A stretch of DNA of 56,319 nt from Succinivibrio sp. (lineage in GTDB: Bacteria > Pseudomonadota > Gammaproteobacteria > Enterobacterales > Succinivibrionaceae), in NCBI GenBank assembly GCA_024693025.1, contig JAILLS010000102.1, positions 1 through 56,319 on the forward strand. Direction: 5' to 3'. This document shows positions 1-10,728 of this stretch, in pieces. A program made the translations under genes and the position numbers. A model generated the notes under the pieces. The model made no database searches. It saw only the letters and a program-made list of their open reading frames with translations, and was not told the origin of the DNA. Position 1 is the stretch's first letter, and the number at the start of each line of letters is the position of its first letter.

Positions 1-1037
1 ACCATCGCCTGCTGCGGCCAGTTAGGACGGTGCGTATAGATATAGTTGATCGCGGCGGAGAGATAATGGTTAGGGTTCATCAGTCCGCTATGGCAGACGA
101 TGCCATGACGATCGTAGTCAGGATCATTGCCCCAGGCGATATCAAAATCATCCTTCAGCTTGATGAGGCCTGCCATCGCATATGGGCTTGAGCAGTCCAT
201 ACGGATCTTGCCGTCGCGGTCGAGGCACATGAAGGAGAAGGTCGGATCAACGCGATAGTTGACTACCTTGATATTCAGCTTGTACTTGTCGGCAATGCGA
301 TCCCAGTAATACAGACCTGAGCCGCCTAAAGGATCAACACCTAGCTTAAGTCCGCTCTTGGAGATCGCTTCAAGATCAATAATCGAGCCTAAAGCATCGA
401 CATACTGACCGAGCATGTCATGCTCCTTGACATTGGACATGTTGACCGCTTTAGCATAAGGCACGCGCTTGACGCCCTGCAGATTATTGCGCAATAGCTC
501 ATTGGCTCTGTCCTGTACCCAGGAGGTGATCTCAGTACCGGCAGGACCGCCGTCGGTCGGATTGTATTTAAAGCCACCATTGCTTGGCGGATTATGGGAT
601 GGAGTGATCACAATGCCGTCAGCAAGGCCTGAGGTTCTGCCCTTGTTGTAATTTAAAATCGCAAAAGAGACTGAAGGAGTCGGAGTGTAGCCATGATCCT
701 TCTCGACTCTGACTTCCACCTCGTTGGCCGCCAGCACTTCTACGGCTGTAGCGAGGGCAGCCTCTGACAGAGCATGGGTATCCATGCCGATAAAAAGAGG
801 TCCGGTGATATTTTCTTTCTTACGATATTCGGCAATGGCCTGAGAGATCGCCAGAATATGAGATTCGGTAAAGGAGCCGTTGAGCGAGGAACCGCGATGT
901 CCTGAAGTACCAAAGCTAACCCTCTGCTCAGGATTGTCCATATCTGGACGATTCAAATAATAAGCAGCCATCAGACGCGGAATATTGACTAAATCTTCAA
1001 GTCTGGCTGGCTGGCCAGCAAATTCATGTATTGCCAT
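1..1037 (-). CDS. pgm: Phosphoglucomutase (alpha-D-glucose specific), 3' end outside window
   Basis: Interconverts glucose 1-phosphate and glucose 6-phosphate in the cytoplasm, linking glycolysis to glycogen and UDP-sugar synthesis. About 345 residues are visible of a family usually near 546; the C-terminal third runs off the left edge. The start ATG at 1037 follows an AGAGGATC ribosome site. The phosphoserine motif TPSHNP lies at about residues 145-150 and the metal loop DPDYDRH at about residue 305, both where the enterobacterial enzyme has them. It is divergent from purH with 334 bases between. Identification is by motif spacing and overall similarity to E. coli Pgm. Confidence 0.93.
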   Translation of the reverse strand, partial: MAIHEFAGQPARLEDLVNIPRLMAAYYLNRPDMDNPEQRVSFGTSGHRGSSLNGSFTESHILAISQAIAEYRKKENITGPLFIGMDTHALSEAALATAVEVLAANEVEVRVEKDHGYTPTPSVSFAILNYNKGRTSGLADGIVITPSHNPPSNGGFKYNPTDGGPAGTEITSWVQDRANELLRNNLQGVKRVPYAKAVNMSNVKEHDMLGQYVDALGSIIDLEAISKSGLKLGVDPLGGSGLYYWDRIADKYKLNIKVVNYRVDPTFSFMCLDRDGKIRMDCSSPYAMAGLIKLKDDFDIAWGNDPDYDRHGIVCHSGLMNPNHYLSAAINYIYTHRPNWPQQAM

Positions 1038-1291
1038 GATGATCCTCTTTAAATGAGCTAATGCAAAGAAGCCCGCCCCAACCTCTGCAGCAACCTGAGC
1101 TGACTTAGGTCTCTCCTACGGCGTAGCTATTTTTTTATTCTATGCTCTCTGCCCTTTTTGGTTAAGGAGCAGTACGCGTTTTTTCGAGTCAATTCAAAAA
1201 AAGATCAGATCTTTATGCCAAAGGCCAGCTGCACCGCACCTGTACAGGCTCAGCTCACAAAAAACCCATGTAAAATCAAACTATCTTAAAA

Positions 1292-1323
1292 TTAGCCGCA
1301 GGGCTGAGCCCGAAATCGGCTAA
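1292..1323. promoter_or_regulatory. Nested inverted repeat upstream of purH
   Basis: The arms TTAGCCG (1292-1298) and CGGCTAA (1317-1323) enclose a second perfect repeat, GGGCT-G-AGCCC (1301-1311). The element lies 49 bases before the purH start. It could be an operator or an mRNA hairpin. It does not match the PurR box. The rest of the 334-base gap 1038-1371 holds the purH ribosome site AAGGAG (1356-1361) and nothing else I can name. Confidence 0.35.
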
Positions 1324-1371
1324 AATACTGCATCATTTATTTATGCAGCCACTAAAAGGAGCTATTTAATT

Positions 1372-2964
1372 ATGCAAGATTTGCTTGTACGTCGTATTTC
1401 TCGTGCCCTGCTGAGCGTCTCGGATAAAACCGGCATCGTCGAATTTGCCAAAGCCCTGCATGAGCGCGGGGTGGAGATCCTCTCGACAGGCGGTACTGCC
1501 AAACTGTTAGAAGGTCAGGGGATCCCTGTACAGGAGGTCTCTGCATACACCAAGTTTCCTGAGATGATGGATGGCCGCGTCAAAACCCTGCACCCGCTGG
1601 TGCACGGCGGCATTCTGGGCAGACGCGGCGTAGATGATGCCATCATGCAGGAGCATGGTATTAAGCCAATCGATCTCGTGGTGGTCAATCTCTATCCTTT
1701 TGTCAAAACCGTATCAGATCCTAACTGCAGCCTCGAGCATGCCATTGAGAACATTGACATCGGCGGACCGACCATGGTCAGAGCTGCAGCCAAAAACCAC
1801 CGCGATGTCACCATTGTGGTCAGAGCCAGCGATTATGACCGCGTGCTCAAGGAAATGGATGAGCATGATCAGGGTCTGACCTATGCCACCCGCTTTGATC
1901 TGGCCATCGCCGCCTTTGAGCATACTGCAGCCTATGATGCGGCCATTGCCAATTACTTTGGCACCAGGGTCCCGGATTACGGCAAGACTCCTGAGGAGGA
2001 CTCCCCGCTGCCGCGTACCCTCAATCTGTCCTTTATCAAGCAGCAGGGCATGCGCTATGGCGAAAATCCGCATCAGAAGGCCGCTTTTTATGCTGAACTT
2101 ACCGAGCATGACAACGGCATTACCTCCGCCCGTCAGCTGCAGGGTAAAGAGCTCTCCTACAACAATATTGCCGACACCGATGCCGCCATCGAATGTGTGC
2201 GTCAGTTTGACGAACCATGCTGCGTCATTGTCAAGCATGCCAATCCTTGCGGCGTAGCCTTAAATCAGGATTTGAACTCTGCCTATGAGGCTGCCTTTGC
2301 CTGCGACAGTGAATCTGCCTTTGGCGGCATTATCGCCTTCAACCGCGAACTTGACGGCAAAACCGCTCAGAACATTATCTCCAAGCAGTTCTGCGAAGTC
2401 ATCGTGGCCCCTAAGCTCTCAGCTGAGGCAATTGAAGCGGTGAAAGCCAAGAAGAACATCCGCCTTCTGGAAACAGGCGAGCTGAACACCGCCAAGCCGC
2501 GCCTTGACTATAAACGCGTTAACGGCGGACTGTTGGTGCAGGAAGCAGATCTTGCCACGCTCAATGCCGCAGATCTTAAGGTGGTTACCGAGCGTGCCCC
2601 AAGTAAGGAAGAGATGGATGAACTGCTCTTTGCCTGGAAGGTCTGCAAGTTTGCCAAATCCAATGCCATTGTCTATACCAAGCATAAACAGACCCTCGGC
2701 ATCGGCTGCGGCCAGACCTCCCGCGTCTTCTCCGCCCGCATCGCCTGTCTGCGTGCAGCTGACGGCAAATTCTCTCTTCAGGGTGCCGCACTTGCCTCAG
2801 ATGCCTTCTTCCCGTTCCGCGATGGTGTGGATGCCGCCGCCAAGGAAGGTATTTCCTGCATCATTCAGCCGGGCGGATCCATTCGCGATCAGGAAGTAAT
2901 CGATGCTGCCAATGAGCATCAGATTGCCATGGTCTTCACCGGCATGCGCCATTTCAGACATTAA
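1372..2964 (+). CDS. purH: Bifunctional AICAR transformylase / IMP cyclohydrolase
   Basis: Catalyses the last two steps of de novo IMP synthesis: formylation of AICAR with 10-formyl-THF, then ring closure. At 530 residues it matches the E. coli length (529). The N-terminal MGS-like cyclohydrolase domain opens with [12 protein letters not shown] and carries STGGTAKLL; the C-terminal transformylase domain shows [10 protein letters not shown] and the KSNAIVYTK segment. The ATG follows AAGGAG at a 10-base spacing. The stop is 13 bases before purD, so the two form the usual purHD operon. Confidence 0.97.
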   Translation: MQDLLVRRISRALLSVSDKTGIVEFAKALHERGVEILSTGGTAKLLEGQGIPVQEVSAYTKFPEMMDGRVKTLHPLVHGGILGRRGVDDAIMQEHGIKPIDLVVVNLYPFVKTVSDPNCSLEHAIENIDIGGPTMVRAAAKNHRDVTIVVRASDYDRVLKEMDEHDQGLTYATRFDLAIAAFEHTAAYDAAIANYFGTRVPDYGKTPEEDSPLPRTLNLSFIKQQGMRYGENPHQKAAFYAELTEHDNGITSARQLQGKELSYNNIADTDAAIECVRQFDEPCCVIVKHANPCGVALNQDLNSAYEAAFACDSESAFGGIIAFNRELDGKTAQNIISKQFCEVIVAPKLSAEAIEAVKAKKNIRLLETGELNTAKPRLDYKRVNGGLLVQEADLATLNAADLKVVTERAPSKEEMDELLFAWKVCKFAKSNAIVYTKHKQTLGIGCGQTSRVFSARIACLRAADGKFSLQGAALASDAFFPFRDGVDAAAKEGISCIIQPGGSIRDQEVIDAANEHQIAMVFTGMRHFRH

Positions 2965-2977
2965 ACCAGAGGTACCT

Positions 2978-4258
2978 ATGAAAGTATTAGTAATCGGCAA
3001 TGGCGGGCGTGAACACGCCCTGGCTTACCGCGCAGCCCAGTCTCCTCTGGTGGATGAGGTTTTTGTCGCTCCGGGCAACCCCGGTACCGCCTATGAAAGC
3101 AAGCTGACCAATGTGCCTGTCAAAGCAGATGATCTTGAGGGTCTGTGCAAGTTTGCCAAAGACCAGCACGTCGATCTGACCATTGTGGGACCTGAGGCCC
3201 CGCTCGTGGCCGGTATCGTGGATCTCTTCAAGGCACATGAGCTGAAGATTTTCGGACCATCCAGGCTTGCTGCCCAGCTTGAAGGTTCGAAATCCTTTAC
3301 CAAGGATTTCCTCAAAAGACATCAGATCCCGACTGCTGACTATCAGGTCTTCACCGAGCTTGAACCCTGCCTTAACTATCTTAAGCAGCATGGTGCACCG
3401 GTAGTAATCAAGGCTGACGGCCTGGCGGCGGGCAAAGGCGTGGTGGTTGCCATGACCCTTGAGGAAGCCACCTCAGCTGCCGAACAGATGCTCTCAGAGC
3501 ATAAATTCGGCACCGCTTCCACCAAAGTCGTCGTGGAGGATTTCATGGACGGAGAGGAGGCCTCCTTTATCGTGATGTCAGACTCAGTCTGCGTGCTGCC
3601 GATGGCCACCTCTCAGGATCACAAGCGTCTGCTGGACGGGGACAAGGGCCCCAACACCGGCGGGATGGGGGCCTATTCCCCGGCCCCGGTGGTCACGGAT
3701 GAAGTCTATGCCAAGGTTATGGAACGCATTATCTATCCTACGGTTAAAGGCATGCTGGAAGACGGCATTCCCTACTGCGGCTTTTTATATGCAGGTCTGA
3801 TGATTGATAAACAGGGAGATCCTCGGGTAGTTGAGTTCAACTGCCGCTTCGGTGATCCTGAAACTCAGCCGATTATGATGCGCATGCAGTCAGACCTTGT
3901 GGATCTCTGCCTTAAGGCTACCACCCCTGGCGGTCTGCAGGGTGAGAAGGTCGAATACGACAGACGTCCCTGCGTAGGTGTGGTCTTAGCCTCAGAAGGC
4001 TATCCTGAACAGGTCAAGACCGGTCGGGTGATCAGCGGTCTGCACAGCGAAAGCGATGCGGCGGAAAAGATTTTCGAAGCCGGGACCAAAGAAGTTGACG
4101 GACAGGTGGTGACCAGCGGCGGGCGTGTCCTGTGTGTGACTGCCTTAGGTGACAATCTCAAGGAAGCCTGTGACAAAGCCTACAGGCTGTGCAGCAAGGT
4201 ACACTTTGACGGAATGCAGTATCGCAGGGATATTGCCTGGCGCGCTCTGAAACGCTAA
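2978..4258 (+). CDS. purD: Phosphoribosylamine--glycine ligase (GARS)
   Basis: ATP-dependent ligation of glycine to phosphoribosylamine, step two of purine synthesis. The start is placed at ATG 2978 (MKVLVIGNGGREHALAY) after an AGAGG site. The reading frame stays open further upstream, but the glycine-rich N-terminal motif and the length of 426 residues (E. coli 429) fix this start. An ATP-grasp core is visible: KADGLAAGKGVVVA, then EDFMDGEEASF, and near residue 290 RVVEFNCRFGDPETQ, with the metal-binding Glu and Asn. It is co-transcribed with purH. Confidence 0.97.
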   Translation: MKVLVIGNGGREHALAYRAAQSPLVDEVFVAPGNPGTAYESKLTNVPVKADDLEGLCKFAKDQHVDLTIVGPEAPLVAGIVDLFKAHELKIFGPSRLAAQLEGSKSFTKDFLKRHQIPTADYQVFTELEPCLNYLKQHGAPVVIKADGLAAGKGVVVAMTLEEATSAAEQMLSEHKFGTASTKVVVEDFMDGEEASFIVMSDSVCVLPMATSQDHKRLLDGDKGPNTGGMGAYSPAPVVTDEVYAKVMERIIYPTVKGMLEDGIPYCGFLYAGLMIDKQGDPRVVEFNCRFGDPETQPIMMRMQSDLVDLCLKATTPGGLQGEKVEYDRRPCVGVVLASEGYPEQVKTGRVISGLHSESDAAEKIFEAGTKEVDGQVVTSGGRVLCVTALGDNLKEACDKAYRLCSKVHFDGMQYRRDIAWRALKR

Positions 4259-4276
4259 GCGCAGGTCACTGTACAG

Positions 4277-5056
4277 ATGCTTGAGGAAATCATCAATCAG
4301 ACGATTTTATTCATCGTCTCCTTTGGGGCCAATCTCATGGCCTCAGTCTCAGGAGGCGGAGCAGGCTTTGTACAGTTTCCGGTGCTAATCCTCCTGGGGC
4401 TGCCCTTCTCGGCAGCCCTGGGCACGCACAAGGTTGCGGTAGTCTTCCTAGGCATCGGCGCTCTGAGCAAGGCGAAAAAGACCTTCAGCTTTGACCGTCA
4501 GGTGGTCTATGCCATGCTGATAGGCTGCCTTGCGGTAACCTGCGGCTCGCTGTTCATCATCAGGGTCAATTCTGCCAAGGCTGAAGTGGTGCTGGGTCTT
4601 ATCACCGTACTGTCAGGCATCTATACCTTAGTAAAAAAACAGTTTGGAGATGTCAAGGCAGGTGGAGAGCGCTCGGTGCTGCGGCTTCTTGTAGGCTATG
4701 TGCTGCTGTTTCTGGTCGGTCTGTTCTCAGGCTCGCTCTCCTCAGGAGCAGGACTGTTTGCCACTCTGACTCTCGTCAGTGTATTCAGGCTGGATCTGAA
4801 AAAAGCCATCATGCACACCATGGTCTTTGTCGCCACGCTCTGGAATGCCGTAGGTGCCTTTACCATAGGAGCGGTCGCCACCATTCACTGGCAGTGGGTC
4901 CCCACCATGATCACCGCAAGCTTTCTCGGCGCCTATCTCGGCACCTTTTTACTGCAGACTCTGCCGGTCAAAACCGTCAGAGTGATCCTCTCACTGGTTG
5001 CCATGTGCAGCGGCATGCTGCTCATCTATACAGGCTGTGTCGGCATGCAGCATTAG
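4277..5056 (+). CDS. TSUP/TauE-SafE family membrane permease
   Basis: A 259-residue hydrophobic protein with about eight membrane segments arranged as two similar halves, the hallmark of the TSUP (DUF81, TauE/SafE) family. Signatures are the repeated glycine-rich SVSGGGAGFVQFP near residue 25 and SGSLSSGAGLFATL near residue 160. Characterised members export sulfite, sulfoacetate or other organosulfur anions; the substrate here cannot be read from sequence. It begins 18 bases after purD with a weak ribosome site, so it may ride on the purHD transcript. Its 3' end overlaps the convergent DUF416 gene by four bases. Confidence 0.85.
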   Translation: MLEEIINQTILFIVSFGANLMASVSGGGAGFVQFPVLILLGLPFSAALGTHKVAVVFLGIGALSKAKKTFSFDRQVVYAMLIGCLAVTCGSLFIIRVNSAKAEVVLGLITVLSGIYTLVKKQFGDVKAGGERSVLRLLVGYVLLFLVGLFSGSLSSGAGLFATLTLVSVFRLDLKKAIMHTMVFVATLWNAVGAFTIGAVATIHWQWVPTMITASFLGAYLGTFLLQTLPVKTVRVILSLVAMCSGMLLIYTGCVGMQH

Positions 5057-5643
5057 GCATCTGCGCTGATGCCGATATTCGAAACCCTCTTGTGCTCAAG
5101 CAGCTGCTCTAGTCTGCCTAGCAGCTGACTGCGGTTAGATTCACTCTCAAACAGTCTGAGAACGGAAAGCTGAAACTGCAGCTCAGCTTCTACTAAAGGG
5201 TGTTCATGCAGCTCATCCTCATCAGGCTCTGCCCCGCTTTCCGCTTCAAGCCGTCTGAACACACCGCCTAAGCTAAGATTGGAGGCCTGCTCAGCTTCAC
5301 TGCCTTCATGCAAAAATACCGCCTCACAGGCAACCTGAAGAGACAGCAGAGTATCTTGCACATAGAGATCTCCAAGGCTTAACTCCTGATCAAGCGCAGG
5401 CAGCAGAGTCTCAAGCTCGGCGGCAAGCTCAGCCAGATCAAGGTGATTGAATTTGTCCTGATGAAAGGTCTTAACCTCTTCTAGCAGCTGCTCAAACCTG
5501 AGCGCCAGCTCAGGTTGCTTGCCCACCTCGCAGCACAGTACAAGATTAGGCTTCTGATGCATTGTCAGAGCCAAAGCAAACAGACTCTGCTGCCAGGGCG
5601 AAAGCTTATGCAGCTTCTGATAAAATTTAGCGCCAAAGAACAT
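5053..5643 (-). CDS. YjaG-like DUF416 family protein
   Basis: A soluble 196-residue protein resembling E. coli YjaG (DUF416). Shared features are an N-terminal LSPWQQSLFALALTMHQKPN (YjaG has LESWQHVTFMACLCERMYPN), a central acidic helix-rich region, an ENPAVEAE-like HPLVEAE stretch, and the C-terminal SNIGIS. No function is established for this family, so none is assigned. The ATG at 5643 follows AAGGTGGT. It is convergent with the TSUP gene and divergent from the MepM-like gene. Orthologues are found next to housekeeping genes such as hupA in enterobacteria, which is not the context here. Confidence 0.75.
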   Translation of the reverse strand: MFFGAKFYQKLHKLSPWQQSLFALALTMHQKPNLVLCCEVGKQPELALRFEQLLEEVKTFHQDKFNHLDLAELAAELETLLPALDQELSLGDLYVQDTLLSLQVACEAVFLHEGSEAEQASNLSLGGVFRRLEAESGAEPDEDELHEHPLVEAELQFQLSVLRLFESESNRSQLLGRLEQLLEHKRVSNIGISADA

Positions 5644-6075
5644 GTCAACACCACCTTAAATAAACCATCAGGCCTGAAAATAAAAATAGGTAACCATATT
5701 TAACTGCTTTATATATTGTAAATTTTTTTAGCTGCCATAACAAATCAGAGCTTAAGTTCCGTATATTCAGCATACATCTGAAAATTATGTGTACCAGTTC
5801 ACATAATTATAATCAAACAGTAGATTTTTTTGCCTAATTTGAATTTCTCCAAAAAAATCTGTCAAAAACATGATATTATGCTTTCCGACTAGACATGGAT
5901 CCTTTCCTTTAGCCAAATACTAAGCCTGAATCCAAACAACTGGTTGTTATAAAAACAAAAATCAATATGGTTCTTAACTGCAGCAAGGCCATACGACCGT
6001 TTTGGATTTTTTTTCCAGAAGTTATTGCATGAATGGAGCATTGCTGAGAATACAACTCTCAGCGAAGGATAACCT
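5644..6075. other. AT-rich divergent intergenic region
   Basis: A 432-base gap between the DUF416 gene and the MepM-like gene. It is rich in A and T runs. There is a TATAAT-like hexamer near 5810 without a convincing -35. At 6043-6063 is a perfect stem of seven (GCTGAGA / TCTCAGC, loop of seven) that ends two bases before the GAAGGAT ribosome site of the next gene. A seven-base stem alone is within chance for a window of this size. I see no gene or RNA here. Confidence 0.4.
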
Positions 6076-7872
6076 TTGGAAAATTTAGATGAACATAACA
6101 GTATAATAAATATAATGAAATCAGAAGATTACATCGCTCTGGATGTGGTTGAAACCAATCATAATGCGCGTGCTTTTAGTAAAAAACAAATTAGTTTAAT
6201 CAGCGCAACCCTGTTCGGAGCCCTATCACTTTCGCTGCTTGCTCCGTCCCAGTTATCACTCACCGGTTCCAGTGATGATGAGGATGCTTATTTAGCCAAT
6301 CAGCCAGAATCTTTCCATGAAACCTATGTAGATCCGGCGATTCCGCTGGTCGGCGGCCAGACCGTGAACACCACCACGGCACTGGTCTCTACTGCTGCCC
6401 CCAGCGAGCAGCGTAAAGAGAGCATGACCGAAAGCGTGGCGCCTGAGGTTACTGCCCAGGTGGCTTCCAACAAGCCCATGGATAACTATGATGATATTCT
6501 GCCTGAGTCTGAACTTGCTGACTCAGACGAAGTCATCGATGCTCAGTATAAGAATCTGACCGCAGTCAGTGAACCTGCCAAAAAACAGGAAGTGGTCTCG
6601 AAATGGTTTGTGGAAGATGTGCAGAAGGGAGATACCATCTCCTCCATCTTTGCCGACCTGAACATTCCTGCCTCAGTGACCATGGCGATTTTAGATCACA
6701 AGAATGTGGCCAAAGAGGTCAACTCTCTCTCTTTAGGTCAGCATCTCTCCTTCCTGATCGATGAGAAGAACGTCCTGCAGCAGTTCGTCAAGCCGCTGCC
6801 TCACAATAAGCAGTTAAGGTTCTATCGTTCAGAAAAGGATCCGCGCAAATTCGACTATGCGATTGAAAGCGCCGGCAGGCACATGAACGCAGGCGATGAG
6901 GTCACTACTACGGTCTCCTCAGAAGCTGAACAGACCCTCGCAGCCCAGGTCGCTCAGACCAGTACCGATGCCAAGGCAGACACTGCTGAGAAAAAGGCCC
7001 CTGCACCTCAGGTTACCGCTGCCGCTGACACCAAGAAAGCCGCTCCGGTCAAAAAGGTTAACCCGATTGAAAACCGCGGTCGTCTGGTCCTCGTCAAGAT
7101 TAACAAGGGTGACAGCTTCTCCACTGCCGCCAACAACTCCGGGGTCTCCTATGGTGAAGTCAACCAGATCCTGCGTATGTTCAAGGGTCGTGTGCAGTTT
7201 GCCCGCAACATCCATCCTGGTGATGAGATGCGCGTACTCTTCTCCGATGCTCACGGCAAAGGCAAGATTACCGCAGTTGAGCTGAAGCTTGGCAAAAAGA
7301 AATTTGCCACCTATTTAAATCCGGCCGATGGCAAATACTATGATGAAAAGGGCATGAACTCCAACAAATCTGCCTTCAGACGCTTCCCGCTCAATGGCAA
7401 GATCAGAGTTACCTCTCCTTTCAACCCAGGCCGTCGTCATCCGGTGCTTGGCTATGTACGTCCGCATAACGGTACTGATTTTGGTGTGCCGGTTGGCACT
7501 CCGGTAATCTGCCCTGCTGACGGTGTGGTCGATAAGGCCGGCTACTCACGCGGTGCAGGCTATTATATGGTGGTACGTCATCGCGGCGGCATCTCCACCG
7601 TCTATATGCATCTCTCCAAGATTGTGGCCAAGGAAGGTCAGCACGTCAAGCTTGGCAAGACCATCGCCAGAACCGGCAACACCGGTATCTCCACCGGTCC
7701 GCATCTGCACTATGAGCTGCGCATCAACGGCCGTCCGGTTAACGCCATGCGTGTGAACCTCGGTAATGCCGTAGACAGCCAGGTCAACAAGAAAGAGCGT
7801 CAGCGCTTTGCCAGCAACGTGGCCAAATACAAAAAAGAATTATACTCAAAGAACCTGATGGCAAAACTTTAG
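6076..7872 (+). CDS. mepM: MepM-like murein DD-endopeptidase, M23 family with LysM/OapA-type domain
   Basis: Predicted periplasmic, inner-membrane-anchored zinc endopeptidase that cuts peptidoglycan cross-links during cell growth. A membrane segment at about residues 38-60 is followed by a low-complexity Ala/Thr/Glu region. A LysM/OapA-like domain covers about 175-255 (VEDVQKGDTISSIF), a second such segment starts near 340, and the M23 domain covers about 440-570. Zinc ligands are His464 and Asp468 (HNGTDF) and the HLH of TGPHLHYEL near 543; all are intact. The start is TTG 6076, five bases or so after GAAGGAT; the in-frame ATG at 6115 has no ribosome site. At 598 residues it is longer than E. 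coli MepM (440), mainly through the linker regions. Confidence 0.9.
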   Translation: MENLDEHNSIINIMKSEDYIALDVVETNHNARAFSKKQISLISATLFGALSLSLLAPSQLSLTGSSDDEDAYLANQPESFHETYVDPAIPLVGGQTVNTTTALVSTAAPSEQRKESMTESVAPEVTAQVASNKPMDNYDDILPESELADSDEVIDAQYKNLTAVSEPAKKQEVVSKWFVEDVQKGDTISSIFADLNIPASVTMAILDHKNVAKEVNSLSLGQHLSFLIDEKNVLQQFVKPLPHNKQLRFYRSEKDPRKFDYAIESAGRHMNAGDEVTTTVSSEAEQTLAAQVAQTSTDAKADTAEKKAPAPQVTAAADTKKAAPVKKVNPIENRGRLVLVKINKGDSFSTAANNSGVSYGEVNQILRMFKGRVQFARNIHPGDEMRVLFSDAHGKGKITAVELKLGKKKFATYLNPADGKYYDEKGMNSNKSAFRRFPLNGKIRVTSPFNPGRRHPVLGYVRPHNGTDFGVPVGTPVICPADGVVDKAGYSRGAGYYMVVRHRGGISTVYMHLSKIVAKEGQHVKLGKTIARTGNTGISTGPHLHYELRINGRPVNAMRVNLGNAVDSQVNKKERQRFASNVAKYKKELYSKNLMAKL

Positions 7873-7889
7873 GTTTGATAACTCTCTCT

Positions 7890-7918
7890 CGCCTGCCCCT
7901 ACGGCAGGCGTTTTTTTT
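7890..7918 (+). terminator. Rho-independent terminator of the MepM-like gene
   Basis: Perfect eight-base stem CGCCTGCC / GGCAGGCG with a five-base loop, followed by eight T. It lies 17 bases after the stop codon. Confidence 0.93.
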
Positions 7919-8047
7919 CAATACGCTACTTACCAGATCCTGTTTCAGGCTAAAAACTACCATCCTGCAGAGCTTGCTTTCAGACCACCTGTTGCACAGA
8001 GCTCCACGCCTGCTGTCAGCACTCAGGCCTAAAAGCTGCACAAAAAT

Positions 8048-8062
8048 TTGACGCAGTGTCAA
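8048..8062. promoter_or_regulatory. Inverted repeat upstream of fleQ
   Basis: TTGAC-N5-GTCAA, flanked by A/T runs that extend the symmetry imperfectly, 98 bases before the fleQ start. It resembles an FNR box in shape, but the spacer is five, not four, and the inner bases differ, so I do not call it one. It may be an operator for the regulator gene. Confidence 0.25.
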
Positions 8063-8160
8063 TTTTTAGACAAAAAATACATATTAGGCTAATTTAATTG
8101 ACTAAAATCTAGAGTTAAGTTTTTTTTACTCCGAACCTAAACTATGTTTTGAGGAATTAC

Positions 8161-9678
8161 ATGCAATTTTCAGGAGATCTACTGATCATTGAGCAGGATG
8201 AAGGCACCCGCCAGACGCTTGAGACCATCTTCAATTTCCTGGGGCTTAAATGCCAGAGCGGCGAGGTGGCTGACTGTCTGTCCTATTTTGAAGCGGATGA
8301 TTCACAGATAGATGTCTGCATTCTCGGCAGTCATCCGGATAAGCTCAAGCCTCGCGAGCTGATTGCTGCCCACAGCGATACGGCCTTTCTGCTCTGTCAG
8401 TCCGATGAGGCTGAGGATTTTTCCGCGCTCCCCAATTTTATGGGAGTGATTGGAGACACGCCGGACTATGACAGCATCGTCTCCCTGCTGCATTACTGCC
8501 AGTCCTTCAAGACCATGCGCCGTTTTGCGCATAAGTCAGGACAGGGCGCCGCACAGCTGATCCGCATGCTTGTAGGACAGGGACCTGCCATCACGCAGGT
8601 GCGCCGCCTTATCGAGCAGGTGGCCATCACCGATGCCAACGTCCTCATCCTGGGTGAGAGCGGCACCGGTAAGGAAGTGGTGGCACGCTCCATTCATACC
8701 ATCTCAAGACGTGCCAAGGCACCGTTTGTTCCGGTCAACTGCGGCGCTATTCCTTCAGAGCTTCTCGAGTCAGAGCTCTTTGGTCATGAAAAAGGTGCCT
8801 TTACCGGAGCCTTCAGTGCCCATGAGGGTCGTTTTGAAATGGCTCAGGGCGGTACCCTGTTTTTAGATGAAATCGGTGACATGCCGCTGCAGATGCAGGT
8901 CAAGCTGCTGCGTGTGCTGCAGGAGCGGCAGTTCTCCCGAGTCGGATCCAATAAGGTTATTGAGGCCGACGTCCGCATTATCGCGGCCACCCATCAGAAT
9001 TTAGAGCAGATGGTAGAGGAAGGCACCTTCCGTGAAGATCTCTACTACAGGCTCAACGTCTTCCCCATTGAAACTCCGCCTCTGCGCGAGCGGGCTGATG
9101 ATATTCCTGTCCTGGTGCAGGAGCTTGTCAACCGCAACGCGCAGGAGGGCCGGACCATTCGCTTTACGCAGGGAGCTATGCTGCAGCTGATGCAGAATGA
9201 ATGGAAGGGCAATGTCCGTGAGCTTGGCAATTTAGTCGAGCGCCTGCTCATTCTGCACCCTAACGAGGTGGTGGATGTCAACGATCTGCCGCCTAAATAC
9301 CGCGGTGCCAAGCTTGAAGATGATCCGCTCTCAGAGCGTGAGGCCCTGCTCGACAGTTTCTCCACTCCTGCCATGAATAACCTGACCGAGGATGGCGAGT
9401 ACTCAGATCTTGATTTTGTCGAGGATGAGAACAAGCCGATTAAGCTGCCTCCGCTGCCGGTCATCGAAGGAGAAAATGACATGGCGCAGGCCTTTATGCC
9501 TGCTTTCAGCTCTGAAGGAGTCAATCTTAAGGATATGGTCTCCAATATCGAGATCTCTATGATCAAGCAGGCTTTAGCCCAGTGCAACGGTGTGGTGGCC
9601 AAAGCCTCAGAGATCCTAGGTCTCAGACGGACCACCCTGGTTGAAAAAATGAAAAAATACGGCATCAGCGCACAGTAA
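8161..9678 (+). CDS. fleQ: Sigma-54-dependent flagellar master regulator, FleQ/FlrA type
   Basis: Enhancer-binding activator of flagellar genes with sigma-54 RNA polymerase. Domains: an N-terminal FleQ-type receiver-like domain (about 5-115) with no phosphorylatable Asp, where the expected site reads [10 protein letters not shown]; an AAA+ domain (about 140-370) with Walker A GESGTGKE, the sigma-54 contact loop GAFTGA, Walker [12 protein letters not shown] and the arginine-finger region; and a Fis-type helix-turn-helix at the C-terminus ([20 protein letters not shown]), nearly the same as in Pseudomonas FleQ. Start ATG 8161 has a GAGGA site five bases upstream; a TTG at 8149 is less likely. 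At 505 residues it fits the family. It sits 15 bases before pseB, so regulator and glycan genes may be co-expressed. Confidence 0.92.
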   Translation: MQFSGDLLIIEQDEGTRQTLETIFNFLGLKCQSGEVADCLSYFEADDSQIDVCILGSHPDKLKPRELIAAHSDTAFLLCQSDEAEDFSALPNFMGVIGDTPDYDSIVSLLHYCQSFKTMRRFAHKSGQGAAQLIRMLVGQGPAITQVRRLIEQVAITDANVLILGESGTGKEVVARSIHTISRRAKAPFVPVNCGAIPSELLESELFGHEKGAFTGAFSAHEGRFEMAQGGTLFLDEIGDMPLQMQVKLLRVLQERQFSRVGSNKVIEADVRIIAATHQNLEQMVEEGTFREDLYYRLNVFPIETPPLRERADDIPVLVQELVNRNAQEGRTIRFTQGAMLQLMQNEWKGNVRELGNLVERLLILHPNEVVDVNDLPPKYRGAKLEDDPLSEREALLDSFSTPAMNNLTEDGEYSDLDFVEDENKPIKLPPLPVIEGENDMAQAFMPAFSSEGVNLKDMVSNIEISMIKQALAQCNGVVAKASEILGLRRTTLVEKMKKYGISAQ

Positions 9679-10722
<1,044 letters not shown>

Positions 10723-10728
10723 CTTTAT

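Noticed and set aside
1178..1195. PurR-box-like stretch near ACGCGTTTTTTCGA upstream of purH
   Set aside because: It lacks the symmetric core (ACGCAAACGTTTGCGT type) and is 180 bases from the gene.
7784..8062. Minus-strand open frame of 92 codons after mepM
   Set aside because: It runs through the mepM terminator and end of mepM, has no ribosome site and a low-likelihood composition.
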